Shown here: positions 26,252-35,474 of the stretch, piece by piece | How the letters are laid out: each line of letters opens with the position of its first letter | How positions within the stretch are numbered: position 1 is the stretch's first letter | NCBI RefSeq assembly: GCF_000220705.2 | Contig: NZ_CP023202.1 | Location: 4,680,501-4,744,500, forward strand | Reading direction: 5' to 3' | Source of the DNA: Streptomyces xinghaiensis S187 | GTDB lineage: Bacteria; Actinomycetota; Actinomycetes; Streptomycetales; Streptomycetaceae | DNA: 64,000 nucleotides | Notes under the pieces: model-generated | What the model was told of the DNA's origin: nothing | Seen by the model: the letters and a program-made list of their open reading frames with translations, nothing else | The model's database searches: none | Translations under genes and position numbers: made by a program

Positions 26252-27007
26252 CTACTTCTTCGCCTTGACGGCGGCGGCCCAGGTGAGGGTGCCCACCCCG
26301 GGCCGCCCGCCGATCCGCACCGGGAAGGTCATGTGGTCCTGGAACTGCACGACGTCATCATGCCGGACCGGCTTGAGCGTGCCGTGGAAGAGGTAGTTCT
26401 TCCCCACCACGTGACCGGCGTTCCTCGGCATCGCCTTGCCGTTCTTCCACCACGAGACGCCCCTCTCCCGGACCGGGCCGGTGATGACGGACTGCACCCG
26501 CGCGGAGATCCGGAACCCCCAGTTGATCGTGGAGTGGCGGCAGTTGAAGCGGGCGTGGAGGGTGCCGTTGGCGTCGCTCCAGCTCGGGTTCTTGTCGCAG
26601 CGCAGGATGGCCGGTCCCCGGCGCTTCACGTCCGGTGCCGCCGCGGGGGTCCGGGCTCCGGCCGGCGGAGCGGAGAGGGCGGCGGCCGGGGGCGTGCCCA
26701 GGACGGACCGCAGCTGTTTCCGTTCGGCGCCGGTCAGCGCGGGCGCGGAGCCGTCCGGTGCCGCGTCGAGCGTGATGCGCAGGGTGGACTTCCCGCCGTC
26801 CCTGACGGCGGTCGAGGTGAAGGTCCGCTTCCCGGCCGGGGCGTCCGCCGCCGTGCCCGGGTGGGCCGTGGCCGCGGCCGGCTGTCCGGCGTTCCCGGGC
26901 ACCGGCTTCGCGGGTACCGCGTGCACCGCCCCGGTGGCGGGAGCGGCCAGCGCCAGCGCCAGCGCCAGCGCGCTGATCACCGTGGTGTTCCTCACTGTCT
27001 TGAGCAT
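26252..27007 (-). CDS. Secreted protein of unknown function
   Basis: A 251-residue protein with a signal peptide (VISALALALALAAPATGAVHA, about residues 10-30) encoded by a short GCCAGC repeat. A Pro/Ala-rich linker follows, then a C-terminal domain of about 110 residues with two cysteines (ILRCDKNPSWSD, ARFNCRHST) and many aromatic/basic residues (WGFRISARVQSV, GVSWWKNGKAMP). ATG at 27007 follows GGGGGAG. The compact disulfide-bonded domain suggests an extracellular binding or inhibitor role, but nothing specific is recognised. Confidence 0.75.
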   Translation of the reverse strand: MLKTVRNTTVISALALALALAAPATGAVHAVPAKPVPGNAGQPAAATAHPGTAADAPAGKRTFTSTAVRDGGKSTLRITLDAAPDGSAPALTGAERKQLRSVLGTPPAAALSAPPAGARTPAAAPDVKRRGPAILRCDKNPSWSDANGTLHARFNCRHSTINWGFRISARVQSVITGPVRERGVSWWKNGKAMPRNAGHVVGKNYLFHGTLKPVRHDDVVQFQDHMTFPVRIGGRPGVGTLTWAAAVKAKK

Positions 27008-27315
27008 GTGAACTCCCCCGTGCCGCCGCGAAGTCGCCGAGGGCACCCTGCCCCCGGGGCGGCGGCGCGCGGCCATCAATCTAGGAGAGACGGGCGGCTG
27101 ATTGGAGGGGTTCCGGAGCAATTGGCGATATTCGATCCGCTCTGTCTCATTCGCCCATTTATGTGATGAGCGGTGCGGGGAGGGCGGCGGGAAGGGCCGG
27201 GAATAACCGGAGTAGCTCTCCGGTTGTCCGGCCGGCACGCGGGAACGCGCACGCGGACCTCGGCAAGCGCGCCGCGTGAGCGCCCGGACAGAGACCCATC
27301 AGGGAGGCAGGCCGC
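27008..27315. other. Divergent promoter region
   Basis: 308 bp between the divergent secreted-protein and oxidoreductase genes. An AT-richer stretch around 27120-27170 stands out from the surroundings and probably contains promoters for both. No operator is recognised. Confidence 0.4.
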
Positions 27316-28422
27316 ATGGCCACCGAGCACGACACCATCCGCGGCACGACGCGGGGCACCGCCCCGGTCCCGCTGTCCGTCCTGGACCTCGCCACCGTCG
27401 GCAGCGGATCCACCGCCGAGGACGCGCTGCGCACCGGCACCGAACTGGCCCGTACCGCCGAACGCCGCGGCTACCACCGCTTCTGGGTGGCCGAGCACCA
27501 CTCGATGCCCGGTATCGCCAGCTCCTCCCCGGCCGTGATCCTCGCCCACCTCGCCGCGCACACCGAGCGCATCCGGCTCGGCTCCGGCGGCGTGATGCTC
27601 CCCAACCACGCCCCGCTGGTCATCGCGGAGCAGTTCGGCACCCTGGAAGCCCTCGCGCCCGGGCGGATCGACCTCGGCCTCGGCCGCGCCCCGGGCACCG
27701 ACGGCGCCACCGCCGCCGCCCTCCGCCGTACCGACCGCCTCAACGAGGGCGCGGACGACTTCCCGCAGCAACTCCTCGAACTGACCCGCTTCCTGGACGA
27801 CGCCTTCCCCGACGGCCATCCGTACAGCCGCATCCACGCCGTCCCCGGCCCCGTCCAGGCCACCTCGCCCGGCGGGGTGCAGTCCGCCGGCCGGCCGCAG
27901 GTCTGGCTGCTCGGCTCCAGCGGATTCAGCGCACAGCTGGCGGGCTCCCTCGGACTGCCGTTCTCCTTCGCCCACCACTTCTCGGCGGCGAACACCCTTC
28001 CGGCCCTTGAGCTGTACCGGGAGTCCTTCCGCCCGTCGGCGGTCCTCGACGAGCCGTACGCCGCGATCGGCGTCGCGGTGCTCGCGGCGGAGGACGAGAA
28101 GGAGGCCCGCCGCCAGATCATGACCGGCGCCCTGTCGATGCTCCGCCTGCGCACCGGCCGGCCCGGCCTCGTCCCGACCCCGGAGGAGGCCGAGGCGTAC
28201 CCGTGGAGCCCGCGGGAGCGCGGCTTCGTCGACAGCTGGGTCGGCAACATCGTCCACGGCACCCCGGAAGCGGTCCGCGAGGGGCTGGACGCACTGGCGA
28301 AGCGCACCGGTGCCGACGAGATGATCCTCACCTCGAACGTGCACGGCGCGGATGCCCGCCTCCGCTCGTACGAGCTGATCGCCGACGCCTACGGCATGCC
28401 GGACGGCCCCGCCGCGGCCTGA
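27316..28422 (+). CDS. LLM-class (luciferase-like) flavin-dependent oxidoreductase
   Basis: A 368-residue TIM-barrel protein of the group-1 luciferase-like family, with FWVAEHHSMPGIASSSPAV, GSGGVMLPNHAPLVIAEQFGTLEALAPGRIDLGLGRAPGTD and WVGNIVHGTPEAVREGL. Such enzymes use reduced FMN or F420 to oxidise or reduce small molecules. An AGGGAGGCAG ribosome-binding site precedes the start. It stands alone; the substrate is unknown. Confidence 0.92.
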   Translation: MATEHDTIRGTTRGTAPVPLSVLDLATVGSGSTAEDALRTGTELARTAERRGYHRFWVAEHHSMPGIASSSPAVILAHLAAHTERIRLGSGGVMLPNHAPLVIAEQFGTLEALAPGRIDLGLGRAPGTDGATAAALRRTDRLNEGADDFPQQLLELTRFLDDAFPDGHPYSRIHAVPGPVQATSPGGVQSAGRPQVWLLGSSGFSAQLAGSLGLPFSFAHHFSAANTLPALELYRESFRPSAVLDEPYAAIGVAVLAAEDEKEARRQIMTGALSMLRLRTGRPGLVPTPEEAEAYPWSPRERGFVDSWVGNIVHGTPEAVREGLDALAKRTGADEMILTSNVHGADARLRSYELIADAYGMPDGPAAA

Positions 28423-28596
28423 GCCCCGGGGTCCCAGGCGGCCCGAGCCACCCGCGCCCCGCGAACACCCCGACGGCCCAAAGATGTTCGCGGGCGCCCC
28501 CGCGCCCGCGCCCGCCGGGCGGGGCGACCTCCTGTCCGTGCGGCCCGGCACGGTACGGAACGTCACGGGGAGCGACGGGGAGTGCGGGGGGCTGCG

Positions 28597-28797
28597 ATGG
28601 ACCTGCCGGAGCGCATCGCCGCGGTGCGCGCGGGAAACGGCGAACCGGCCGCGATGGCCGGGGAGTTCCGGCGCACGGCGGTGCTGCTTCACTGGGACCC
28701 GGATGTTGACCGTTCACAGTGGAACTTCGCGAGCCACCACCGGCCGACTCGCCCTGCTGGACCGCCGCTTCGTGAATACCTGCCGGTCAGAGAATAG
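28597..28797 (+). pseudogene. Truncated gene remnant (SseB-like N-terminus)
   Basis: The first about 35 codons (MDLPERIAAVRAGNGEPAAM, then AGEFRRTAVLL) look like the start of a Streptomyces SseB-type protein. After about base 28700 codon bias collapses and the frame soon ends. The region between here and 31.8 kb holds several other remnants, so this is probably the left border of a rearranged zone. Confidence 0.4.
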
Positions 28798-28875
28798 GAC
28801 GCCACCCGCTACGCGCGTATCGACAAGCAGCAGGACACGCTTCCCCGCGGGCTGATGGGCAAGGCGGCGGGTCGG

Positions 28876-29439
28876 CTAACGCGCCACGCGGTAGCGGAGG
28901 TGGACGACTTTCGAGTTGAAGGTGCGGGTCTCGACGAGTTCGAGATCCACCCGGCGCTCGTGCCGGGGAAAGAACGGGATGCCGCCGCCCACCAGTACCG
29001 GGTAGACCATGGTCCGGTACTCGTCGATCAGACCCAACGCGGCCGCCTCGGCGGCCAGGGTCGCGCCGCCGATCGCGATGTCGCCCTCGCCCGGCTCGGT
29101 GCGCAACCGTTCGATCTCCTCCGCCAGGCCGCCGGACGCCAGGCGGGCCTGGCCCCGCACCGCCGACAGCGTGGTGGAGAACACCACCTTCGGCAGCGGC
29201 TTCCACAGCGCGGTCCACTCGCGCATGGCGTCGTCGAGCGAGGGGTCCTGGTCGGCGGTCTCCCAGTACAGCATCGTCTCGTACAGCCGTCGTCCCAGCA
29301 GGTGGACGCCGACCTCCCGGGTCTCGTCGATCCAGAAGCGGAAGACCTCCTCGTCGGGTGCCCCCCAGTCGAAGTCGCCGTCCGGCCCGACGATATAGCC
29401 GTCCAGTGAAACGCTCATCGAGTAGGTCACGCTGCGCAT
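28876..29439 (-). CDS. Dihydrofolate reductase-family (RibD C-terminal) protein
   Basis: A 187-residue protein of the RibD C-terminal/DHFR-like family: SMSVSLDGYIVGPDGDFDWG at the start, HLLGRRLYETM, GDIAIGGATLAAEAAALGLIDEY and VYPVLVGGGIPFFP. Members bind NADPH and probably reduce a small molecule; the substrate is unknown. An AGGAGG site is present upstream. It appears intact within an otherwise degraded zone. Confidence 0.9.
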   Translation of the reverse strand: MRSVTYSMSVSLDGYIVGPDGDFDWGAPDEEVFRFWIDETREVGVHLLGRRLYETMLYWETADQDPSLDDAMREWTALWKPLPKVVFSTTLSAVRGQARLASGGLAEEIERLRTEPGEGDIAIGGATLAAEAAALGLIDEYRTMVYPVLVGGGIPFFPRHERRVDLELVETRTFNSKVVHLRYRVAR

Positions 29440-29499
29440 CGGAGTCCTCCTTGGTGACGGGTTCGACAGTACGACCGCCGGAGGCCGCAGAACTCATCA

Positions 29500-29882
29500 C
29501 GGCGCGCGGGAAGCCTGGGCCGAGTCGCCTCACGAGATCATTCGTCGGGTCAGCCTCGCTGGACCCCAGAAGGTCCCGCCGACGGTGCGGCCCGCCCAGA
29601 AGAAGGTCAACACCCGGTTCGACACCTGGGAGATCATCCCCGCCACCGGGGGCCTTCACCACGGTGGCCATGGCCGATGACGCCCGGGTTCTGCTGACGG
29701 CCCCGGTACGGGACGCCGACGCGTCCGGTGGCAGCCGGGCCGAGCCTCTGCCGTTCTCCCAGACCGAGTTCGTCACCCTGCTGAAGCGACTGGACTCCGC
29801 GGCCGCCGCGGGCGTCGGGTACGACCTGAGCTTCGACGGAGAGGGGCAGGTGGCCAAGCTGCAGTCCGTCTACAGGCCGTGA
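29500..29882 (+). pseudogene. Frameshifted gene fragment
   Basis: Two adjoining frames carry good codon bias. One covers about 29505-29650 (EAWAESPHEIIRRVSLAG, then VNTRFDTWEIIPATG). The next continues from about 29650 to the stop at 29882 (FTTVAMADDARVLLTAPVRD, then LPFSQTEFVTLLKRLDSAA). The shift lies at GGGGG near 29648-29652; one G fewer would join them. No start codon is convincing. I do not recognise the family. Confidence 0.4.
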
Positions 29883-29953
29883 GTTCGTGGGGGGACGGGG
29901 ACGGGGACGGCGGGCGCAGAGCAGGTGATCCCGGGAGTCCGGAAGATCGGGCA

Positions 29954-30414
29954 TCAGCGCCGCGCGTGGCGGATCTTGAGCCGTCCGAAGCCCATGGTCC
30001 CGGCGATACGGATCTTCGGACCGCCGGGGCGGGTGCGCTGCCGAGGCTTGTAGAGCCGGTCCTTCCACACGGTTTGGAGATTCTCGGTGTCGACGACCGC
30101 GTCGCGAGGCACCGTGATCTTGGCTCTGCCCGTGCCGAGTTGCAGCTCGATGTCCACCACCGGGTGCTCGATGACCGCGCGGGACAGGTCCAGGTGCACC
30201 TTTCCGAAGGCGGACTCGACCTTGAGACGCCGAGGCACCCGCCAGGCGCCGCGCCGCCGGATCCGTCCGCTGAGAGCGGCGAGGGTGGACGTGGTGTCCG
30301 CTGTGCCCTGGGGGAGGGACGCCAGCGCGGGCGCGAGGTCCCCGGGTGTCCTGGCGGTGAGCACCCGGTGGAGGCGTTCGTCCATCTCCTCGTGGGTCCG
30401 ATCGTGAGGCCGGT
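29954..30414 (-). pseudogene. DUF1707-type protein, N-terminus cut off by tnpB-like sequence
   Basis: It encodes THEEMDERLHRVLTARTPGDLAPAL followed by a beta-rich C-terminal domain (WRVPRRLKVESAFGKVHLDL, GPKIRIAGTMGFGRLKIR), the layout of Streptomyces DUF1707/cell-wall-active-antibiotics-response proteins. The usual first 15-20 residues of the DUF1707 domain are missing, and homology stops at about 30410, where the opposite-strand tnpB-like remnant begins. A protein could still start at ATG 30385. This looks like truncation by an insertion. Confidence 0.65.
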
Positions 30415-31548
30415 GTCGTGCACGTGGCGCGGGGCGGGAAGCGACTGGCCCGCAACCGGCACAATCTGCAAGCCGCCCAGCTGACCGAGTACAAGTGACG
30501 CAGGCGCTGGGATGCCGGACGCTGGTTCCTCCAGGCAGACGGGGAGTCGGGGAAGCGTTTCGGGAACGAGACCATCCGCGTCAGCTCCGACGGCGAGGTC
30601 AGCATCAGGCTTCCGGCTCCGCTGGCGCACCTGGCCAACGCCCCGCACGGCCGGTATGTGCTCGACGGCCGGATCACCTTCCGGCACCGCGGCGAAGAGT
30701 GGGCCGACCGCGTGACGGCGAACCGTGCTGTCGCCTACCGCATCCACCTGGACGCGGACCGGAACCGCTGGTACCTCACCGCGTCGTGGACGATCCCGCC
30801 GGCCCAGACCGTTCCCCTGACCGCAGCCAGAGCGAACGGGCTCATCGGTGTGGACACCAACGCCGACCACTTCGCAGCGTGGCGTCTGGACGAGCACGGC
30901 AACCCGACGGGTGAGCCCCGCCGATTCCTCTACGATCTCGACGGGCCGGCCACCTACCGGGACGCCCAGGTCAGGCACGCCCTCACCCGCCTCCTTCACT
31001 GGGCACGGCGCGAAGGCGTCTCCATCGCGATCGAGGACCTGGACTTCGGCGCGGACAAGACGCGGGAGAAGCACGGCCGCAAGAAGCGGTTCCGCAAGCT
31101 GATCTCCGGTATGCCCGTCGCCAAACTGCGGGCACGGCTCGTGTCCATGGCCGCCGGCCTCGGCATCACCATCGTCGTCGTCGACCCCGCCTACACCTCC
31201 CGCTGGGGCGCCGAGCACTGGCAGAAACCCCTCAGCAGCAAGAACCGCAAGACCACCCGCCACGACGCCGCCGGCGTCGCGATCGGGCGACGCGCTCTCG
31301 GGCACCGCGTCCGGCGACGGACGGCACCGCCCCCACACGACCAGAGAGATCGTGTGGGGCATCGGACCGCCCAGGCCGGACACGGCACCCGCGGGCGTGA
31401 GGAAACCCGCCCCCGCATCCCCGGACCACGGACACGATCCGTGTCGCCGGACGCGGCGCGAACGCGGGTGACCAGCGCATCCACAACCGTTCGGGATGCG
31501 CCAGCTGACCAGGCATGGGTCCAAGACTCACTCCTGCTCGCTGATTAG
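30415..31548 (+). pseudogene. Decayed TnpB-related transposon protein
   Basis: It matches the C-terminal two thirds of a large actinobacterial TnpB-related protein. Catalytic acids remain readable: Asp in IGVDTNADHFA, Glu in SIAIEDLDFG, and Asp in TTRHDAAGVAIGRRA. The N-terminus is absent (homology begins VVHVARGGKRLARNRHNLQA), and TGA at 30496-30498 interrupts the frame before RRRWDAGRWFLQ. After the stop, CTGATTAGGAACGGTT at about 31542-31557 resembles the right end of such elements. It is probably inactive. Confidence 0.75.
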
Positions 31549-31555
31549 GAACGGT

Positions 31556-31800
31556 TCTTCGGGAGCGACGCTCTCGGCCTGGCGGTCTTCGAACGAGTGC
31601 GCTCCCTGCTGGAGGGAACGGTCGAAGTCCGGGTGTCGAAGAGCCAGGTCGCATTCCGGCACCCACGCGTTTCGCCTATCTCTGGGTGCCCGGCCGGCTC
31701 GTCGAGGCCGCCGACCGTGCGACTGGAGCGGGCGTGCCAACGGCCGGTCGTGAGGGCACCGGCGGGGGTTGCGGCCACGGACAGCGAAACGGGCCGCCGA
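31556..31800 (+). pseudogene. Remnant of a DUF5655-like gene
   Basis: GSDALGLAVFERVRSLLEG then VEVRVSKSQVAFRHPR reads in one frame, and FAYLWVPGRLVEAADR continues in another after a frameshift near 31670. Together they resemble the nucleic-acid-binding-like DUF5655 domain. There is no start and the 3' part has no clear homology. It abuts the tnpB remnant. Confidence 0.45.
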
Positions 31801-31876
31801 CTCCGTCGACGGCCCGTCATGAAAGATCGAGGCTAACGGCCCGTTGCGCCCGACTCGCAGCCGCCGCCTCGAAACT

Positions 31877-32767
31877 CTATCGCCTCTTGACCAGGTAGAC
31901 GACCCCAAGCAGAAAGGTGGCGCTGTAGGCCCTACGGCTCCCGCCATGCTGGCCGTCGAGAAGATATCGTCCGCGCTCTCGGTCCCAGTCGCCGTCTTCC
32001 AGTGCAGCCCTGATGTCACCGCCCATGTGGTTCCAACTGGTGATGACGTCGGCATGTGCTCCGACATGCCATGCACCGTCCTGGCGAAGCGCGTTGTACA
32101 CTTCGTGATTGATCATCCTGTTACGGGCGGTTTCAGCGAGTGTGACAGCCATGAGTTCCAGCGCGCTCTGAAGCGGACTGCCCACGCCCGTCTGGCTGTT
32201 GTGCAGCAGGCTGTCGACGGCTCCCCTGATGTTGGCTTGATCGACCGTGATTGTGGCGAGGTCACGATAGTTCTCGGGAAAGCCGAGCTGAACTCTGTTC
32301 GCACCTCGGAGGAGTTCGTCGGGAACCCCAGCTCCCCGGAAGTGGTAAAGAGTGTTGTTGGACCGCCGATAGAACCCCCGGATATACAGGTCGTCCGGGT
32401 CCACGACGAGTTGAACTTCATCGGCGTCGAGATAGTTGAGGTGGCCGACCCCGACCAGGCCCCAATTCCGAGTTCCCTCATCGCCTGTTCCGATGAGCCT
32501 ACGGGTGAACCCGTGAGGCCCGACTGGTGTGGGATCTGGATCCGCGAATCTTTCGCGCATACTGCAGATCAACCTCTGAACCGCAAGAGCGAATTCCAGC
32601 ACGGCGTCGGACTGCTCCACGCTCGTCGTGAGCGTTGCCACCCGAGCAGGGGTCTTTGTCGTTGCCACCGTGGAGCTGGGGTAGATCCACGAGGTTGCGA
32701 GCATCAGCGTGATGATCCCGGCCAGGACGCGAATCCACAACCAAGTGATTCCTTTCGGGGCGCTCAC
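31877..32767 (-). CDS. Ribosome-inactivating protein (rRNA N-glycosidase fold), membrane-anchored or secreted
   Basis: A 296-residue protein. One hydrophobic segment lies near residues 10-29. The rest aligns by eye with the RIP fold of ricin A: VQLVVDPDDLYIRGFYRRSN (Tyr128), GFPENYRDLATI (Tyr167), the catalytic pair Glu212/Arg215 in LAETARNRMIN, and Trp245 in ITSWNHMGGDI. All five canonical active-site positions are present. RIPs remove an adenine from the sarcin-ricin loop of large rRNA. The GTG start overlaps the stop of the upstream secreted-protein gene. Base composition is lower in GC than neighbours, suggesting acquisition. Confidence 0.82.
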   Translation of the reverse strand: MSAPKGITWLWIRVLAGIITLMLATSWIYPSSTVATTKTPARVATLTTSVEQSDAVLEFALAVQRLICSMRERFADPDPTPVGPHGFTRRLIGTGDEGTRNWGLVGVGHLNYLDADEVQLVVDPDDLYIRGFYRRSNNTLYHFRGAGVPDELLRGANRVQLGFPENYRDLATITVDQANIRGAVDSLLHNSQTGVGSPLQSALELMAVTLAETARNRMINHEVYNALRQDGAWHVGAHADVITSWNHMGGDIRAALEDGDWDRERGRYLLDGQHGGSRRAYSATFLLGVVYLVKRR

Positions 32768-33312
32768 GAGACGAACTCCGCCTCAGCACGCAGTGTGCCG
32801 TTGGTGAACCGTCCACCGTTGGACCAGTACTTGATGGTGAATGTCTTGCCGGGTTCCAGGTCGCCGGTGTCAATGAACGTCGCCCCATTGGCGCCGTCGC
32901 AGTGATTTTTCTTCTTGGTGCATACCCAGTCCCATGTCACCCGCGAAGGGCCTTCGAGGATCTCAATCCAGTCCCACTCCGAGTACGGGCTGCGATGGGA
33001 AGGGCCGATCCAGTGAACGGATACACCGGTCATCCCAGGTGCCTGACTTGGTGCCGCGTCAACGATCAGAAAGTCTGTGTTGATCGAAGCGGCTCGCGCC
33101 TTGTCGCCTGCCTCTGAAGATCGCGTGGACAACGAATCGTCGTTCGTCCCGACCTCCCTCTCACCTCGGTCACGCTCCTCGGCGGCGGGCACGCCAGGCT
33201 TGGCGTTGACCTGCCCCACCGAGCTGCCAGGCCCCAAAGCAACGATTGCCGTGACCGTGACGATGACAAAGACGCCGGCTGCAACCCTGCGCCGAACACT
33301 CATTCTTTTCAT
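32764..33312 (-). CDS. Exported small beta-rich protein coupled to the RIP gene
   Basis: A 182-residue protein with an N-terminal signal or anchor (VAAGVFVIVTVTAIVALG, about residues 11-28), a charged linker, and an Ig/FN3-like C-terminal domain (GVSVHWIGPSHRSPYSEW, then GKTFTIKYWSNGGRFTNGTL). Two cysteines (VCTKKKNHC) may form a disulfide. Its stop overlaps the RIP start (GTGA), so the two are co-translated. It could be a delivery partner, receptor-binding subunit or immunity protein for the toxin; the sequence does not decide. Confidence 0.7.
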   Translation of the reverse strand: MKRMSVRRRVAAGVFVIVTVTAIVALGPGSSVGQVNAKPGVPAAEERDRGEREVGTNDDSLSTRSSEAGDKARAASINTDFLIVDAAPSQAPGMTGVSVHWIGPSHRSPYSEWDWIEILEGPSRVTWDWVCTKKKNHCDGANGATFIDTGDLEPGKTFTIKYWSNGGRFTNGTLRAEAEFVS

Positions 33313-33750
33313 GCAGTGTTCCCTAGCTTCGGGGACGAGGCCGTCCCATCCTGATCAGTACGGTGGCTGTCCACCACTGCACCGAAGACTCACAACTACT
33401 CGTACCTCCACCAGAACGCATCCCATCCGCGTTGTGCCATTCCCGGACGCGTGTCCATGCTCGTCACTGCCGCACTGTGGTCGCATCGGCCATCGTCTGC
33501 GGGAGACGTCAGCCGGCGGGACCGCTGTGCGGAAATGAAGGCGGTCTTGCCGTGGTGGCCATCTCACCTTGACCGAAGCGGCCCTCACATCACCAGAGGT
33601 CTGAGGGAGAATGGGATGTCAGAACGTTCCACCCTGGTTGTCCTGCAGGAATGCGGGTCGGTGGGATAGCCTCTGAAACGCAACGCAACGCAACGCAACA
33701 CAGCACGGCAAGAGGCCCGGAGCCCGGACATCATGTAAGCGGGGGCACTT
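33313..33750. other. Divergent regulatory region with CGCAA repeat
   Basis: 438 bp between divergent toxin-operon and HTH-hemopexin genes. It contains four tandem CGCAA units (33679-33698) about 50 bp before the HTH gene. Short open frames here are not convincing. Confidence 0.5.
33679..33698. repeat. CGCAA pentanucleotide repeat, four copies
   Basis: Four perfect tandem CGCAA units lie in the leader of the HTH-hemopexin gene. Such a short tandem repeat could vary in copy number and alter promoter spacing. Confidence 0.85.
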
Positions 33751-35034
33751 ATGACGGATGCCGAAGTGGGTGGCTTGGCGGAGCTCCTCCAGGAGCTGAA
33801 GGGGCGCACTCCCTTCAGCTACAGCGCCCTTGCCAAGCGGCTGGGGACAAGCCCTTCCACACTCCACCGGTACTGCCACGGCACCAGCGTGCCCACCGAC
33901 TACGCTCCCATCGAGCGCTTCGCCCGCCTGTGCAAGGCCACCCCCGCCGAACTGAGCGAGTTACACCGCCGATGGGCCAGGGCATACGCCCACCGCGCAT
34001 CCGCCGTGCCGACAACTCCCCTCCCTCAAGATCCGGAAGGCGAGCCTGTTCCCCGTCCCCCTTCCTCTCCGGGACGACCTGGACACCACGCTCCGCAGCC
34101 TGATCGAACCCCTGGAATCAGCCTGCGTCGACGTCGTCTGCTTTCCCCGGTCGTGATCTCGGCCGCCGTACTCCTCGTCGGCGGCATCACCGCAGGATTG
34201 CTCTCGAACCGCTCGACGGACGGGGCGCGGGGCGGAACCGCGGATGCGGCCCCTGACGAGAAGCCTCCAGCGTCCCATCACGCCCCGCCACCCGACTCAC
34301 CCACCCACATTGATGCGGCACTTCCCACACCGGACAGCCTTGACCGTGATGGCCTGGACCGTGCGCCGGACAAGTACTGGCTCTTCTCCAGCGATCACTA
34401 CATCCGGGTTCGCCTCTCCACGGAGCAGCACTCAACCAACCCCGTGCATGACCAGTTGACACCTGTCTCACCAATCGTCCGATGGACCGGAACTCTCAAT
34501 AAATTTCCAGAGTTCCGGAGCGGCATCGACGCGGCGCTGCATGTCCCGGGTCATCAAAACGAGTACTGGGTGTTCTCGAGGGATAAGTACATGCGAATCA
34601 GGATCGCCGACACCCCGCCGTACTACGAGGACACGCTGCTGGACGGCCCCAAGCCGATCAGTGATGATTGGAAGAATATTTTTAGAGGTCTCCGACTCCA
34701 CGACATCGATGCTCTGATGCCGGTGCCGGACGATCCGGAGCAGGTATGGGTGTTCGCTGGAGAAAAGTACGCCCGGGTAAAAATCGGCGTAGAAACTTCG
34801 AGCAGGAAACCCAATGGAAGAGTAAAAACGGGCCCGATGAATATCGGCGAGGGGTGGAAGAGTACTTTCGGTAGTACTCCAGGATTCAAAAACGGTATCG
34901 ATGAGGTGGTGCCCGTGCCAGGAGATCCGAATAAGTACTGGGTTTTTTCGGGAGCGCAATACATGAAGATCAACGTGACCGATACCGAGTACATGGACAC
35001 GGTGGATCAAGCCCCCCGAAAGCTCTCACTCTGA
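33751..35034 (+). CDS. XRE helix-turn-helix / transmembrane / hemopexin-repeat protein
   Basis: A 427-residue protein with three parts. The N-terminal XRE-type DNA-binding domain (residues 8-75) includes YSALAKRLGTSPSTLHRYCHGTSVP. A Pro-rich linker leads to one transmembrane helix (about 131-152, VVISAAVLLVGGITAGLL). The extracytoplasmic part has four hemopexin-like repeats (KYWLFSSDHYIRVRLS, EYWVFSRDKYMRIRIA, QVWVFAGEKYARVKIG, KYWVFSGAQYMKINV). Hemopexin propellers bind proteins or small ligands, so this could be a one-component transmembrane sensor. Codon 71 is TTA (33961-33963), implying dependence on bldA tRNA-Leu. GC content is low, especially after 34.5 kb. Confidence 0.85.
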   Translation: MTDAEVGGLAELLQELKGRTPFSYSALAKRLGTSPSTLHRYCHGTSVPTDYAPIERFARLCKATPAELSELHRRWARAYAHRASAVPTTPLPQDPEGEPVPRPPSSPGRPGHHAPQPDRTPGISLRRRRLLSPVVISAAVLLVGGITAGLLSNRSTDGARGGTADAAPDEKPPASHHAPPPDSPTHIDAALPTPDSLDRDGLDRAPDKYWLFSSDHYIRVRLSTEQHSTNPVHDQLTPVSPIVRWTGTLNKFPEFRSGIDAALHVPGHQNEYWVFSRDKYMRIRIADTPPYYEDTLLDGPKPISDDWKNIFRGLRLHDIDALMPVPDDPEQVWVFAGEKYARVKIGVETSSRKPNGRVKTGPMNIGEGWKSTFGSTPGFKNGIDEVVPVPGDPNKYWVFSGAQYMKINVTDTEYMDTVDQAPRKLSL

Positions 35035-35474
35035 GGAATCTTCCCAGCCTCGATGTTTCGTGACGGTCCGTCGGCGGAGTCGGCGGACCGTACCATCGCG
35101 TTCGCGGTATAGCGCTTAGTACTCCAGTCCGGTTTCGCGATCTGGCCGGTGGGTTCGTCAGCCGACCGTCGTCGGGCCACGCCTCGGCCGCGTCGGCGTC
35201 CAGCACCCGGCACGGCGAACGCGTGCTGATTCTCGCACTATCCGAATTCGGTATCGTGCGCCATTTTGTTCGTGGTATTACCATCCGGCGTCAGGGTGAA
35301 ACGGCGCAATGGTGCACCGGGGGGAAGTGCGACCTCACGCAGGATTTTCCGTCAGCGCCACCGTGCTCCTTTTCGATGGTCCCGGAACCGGTTGACGATG
35401 CCGAAACGAGCGCACCATAAACACGTCCGCACGGGCCGGAATTCGGCCCGGCAGTGATGAGACAGGAGTTGCAC
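35035..35474. other. 440-bp AT-richer spacer
   Basis: It holds a terminator-like hairpin near its start and the leader of the small beta protein. The minus frame around 35050-35150 shows weak protein-like character but no supported gene. Confidence 0.4.
35063..35091 (+). terminator. Hairpin after the HTH-hemopexin gene
   Basis: An 8-bp stem (ACGGTCCG / CGGACCGT) around a GC-rich loop, 29 bases after the stop. Confidence 0.55.

Noticed and set aside
32764..35034. Classical toxin-antitoxin locus
   Set aside because: The proteins are exported or membrane-bound and large, unlike the small cytoplasmic pairs. Immunity by the partner protein is possible but not shown.
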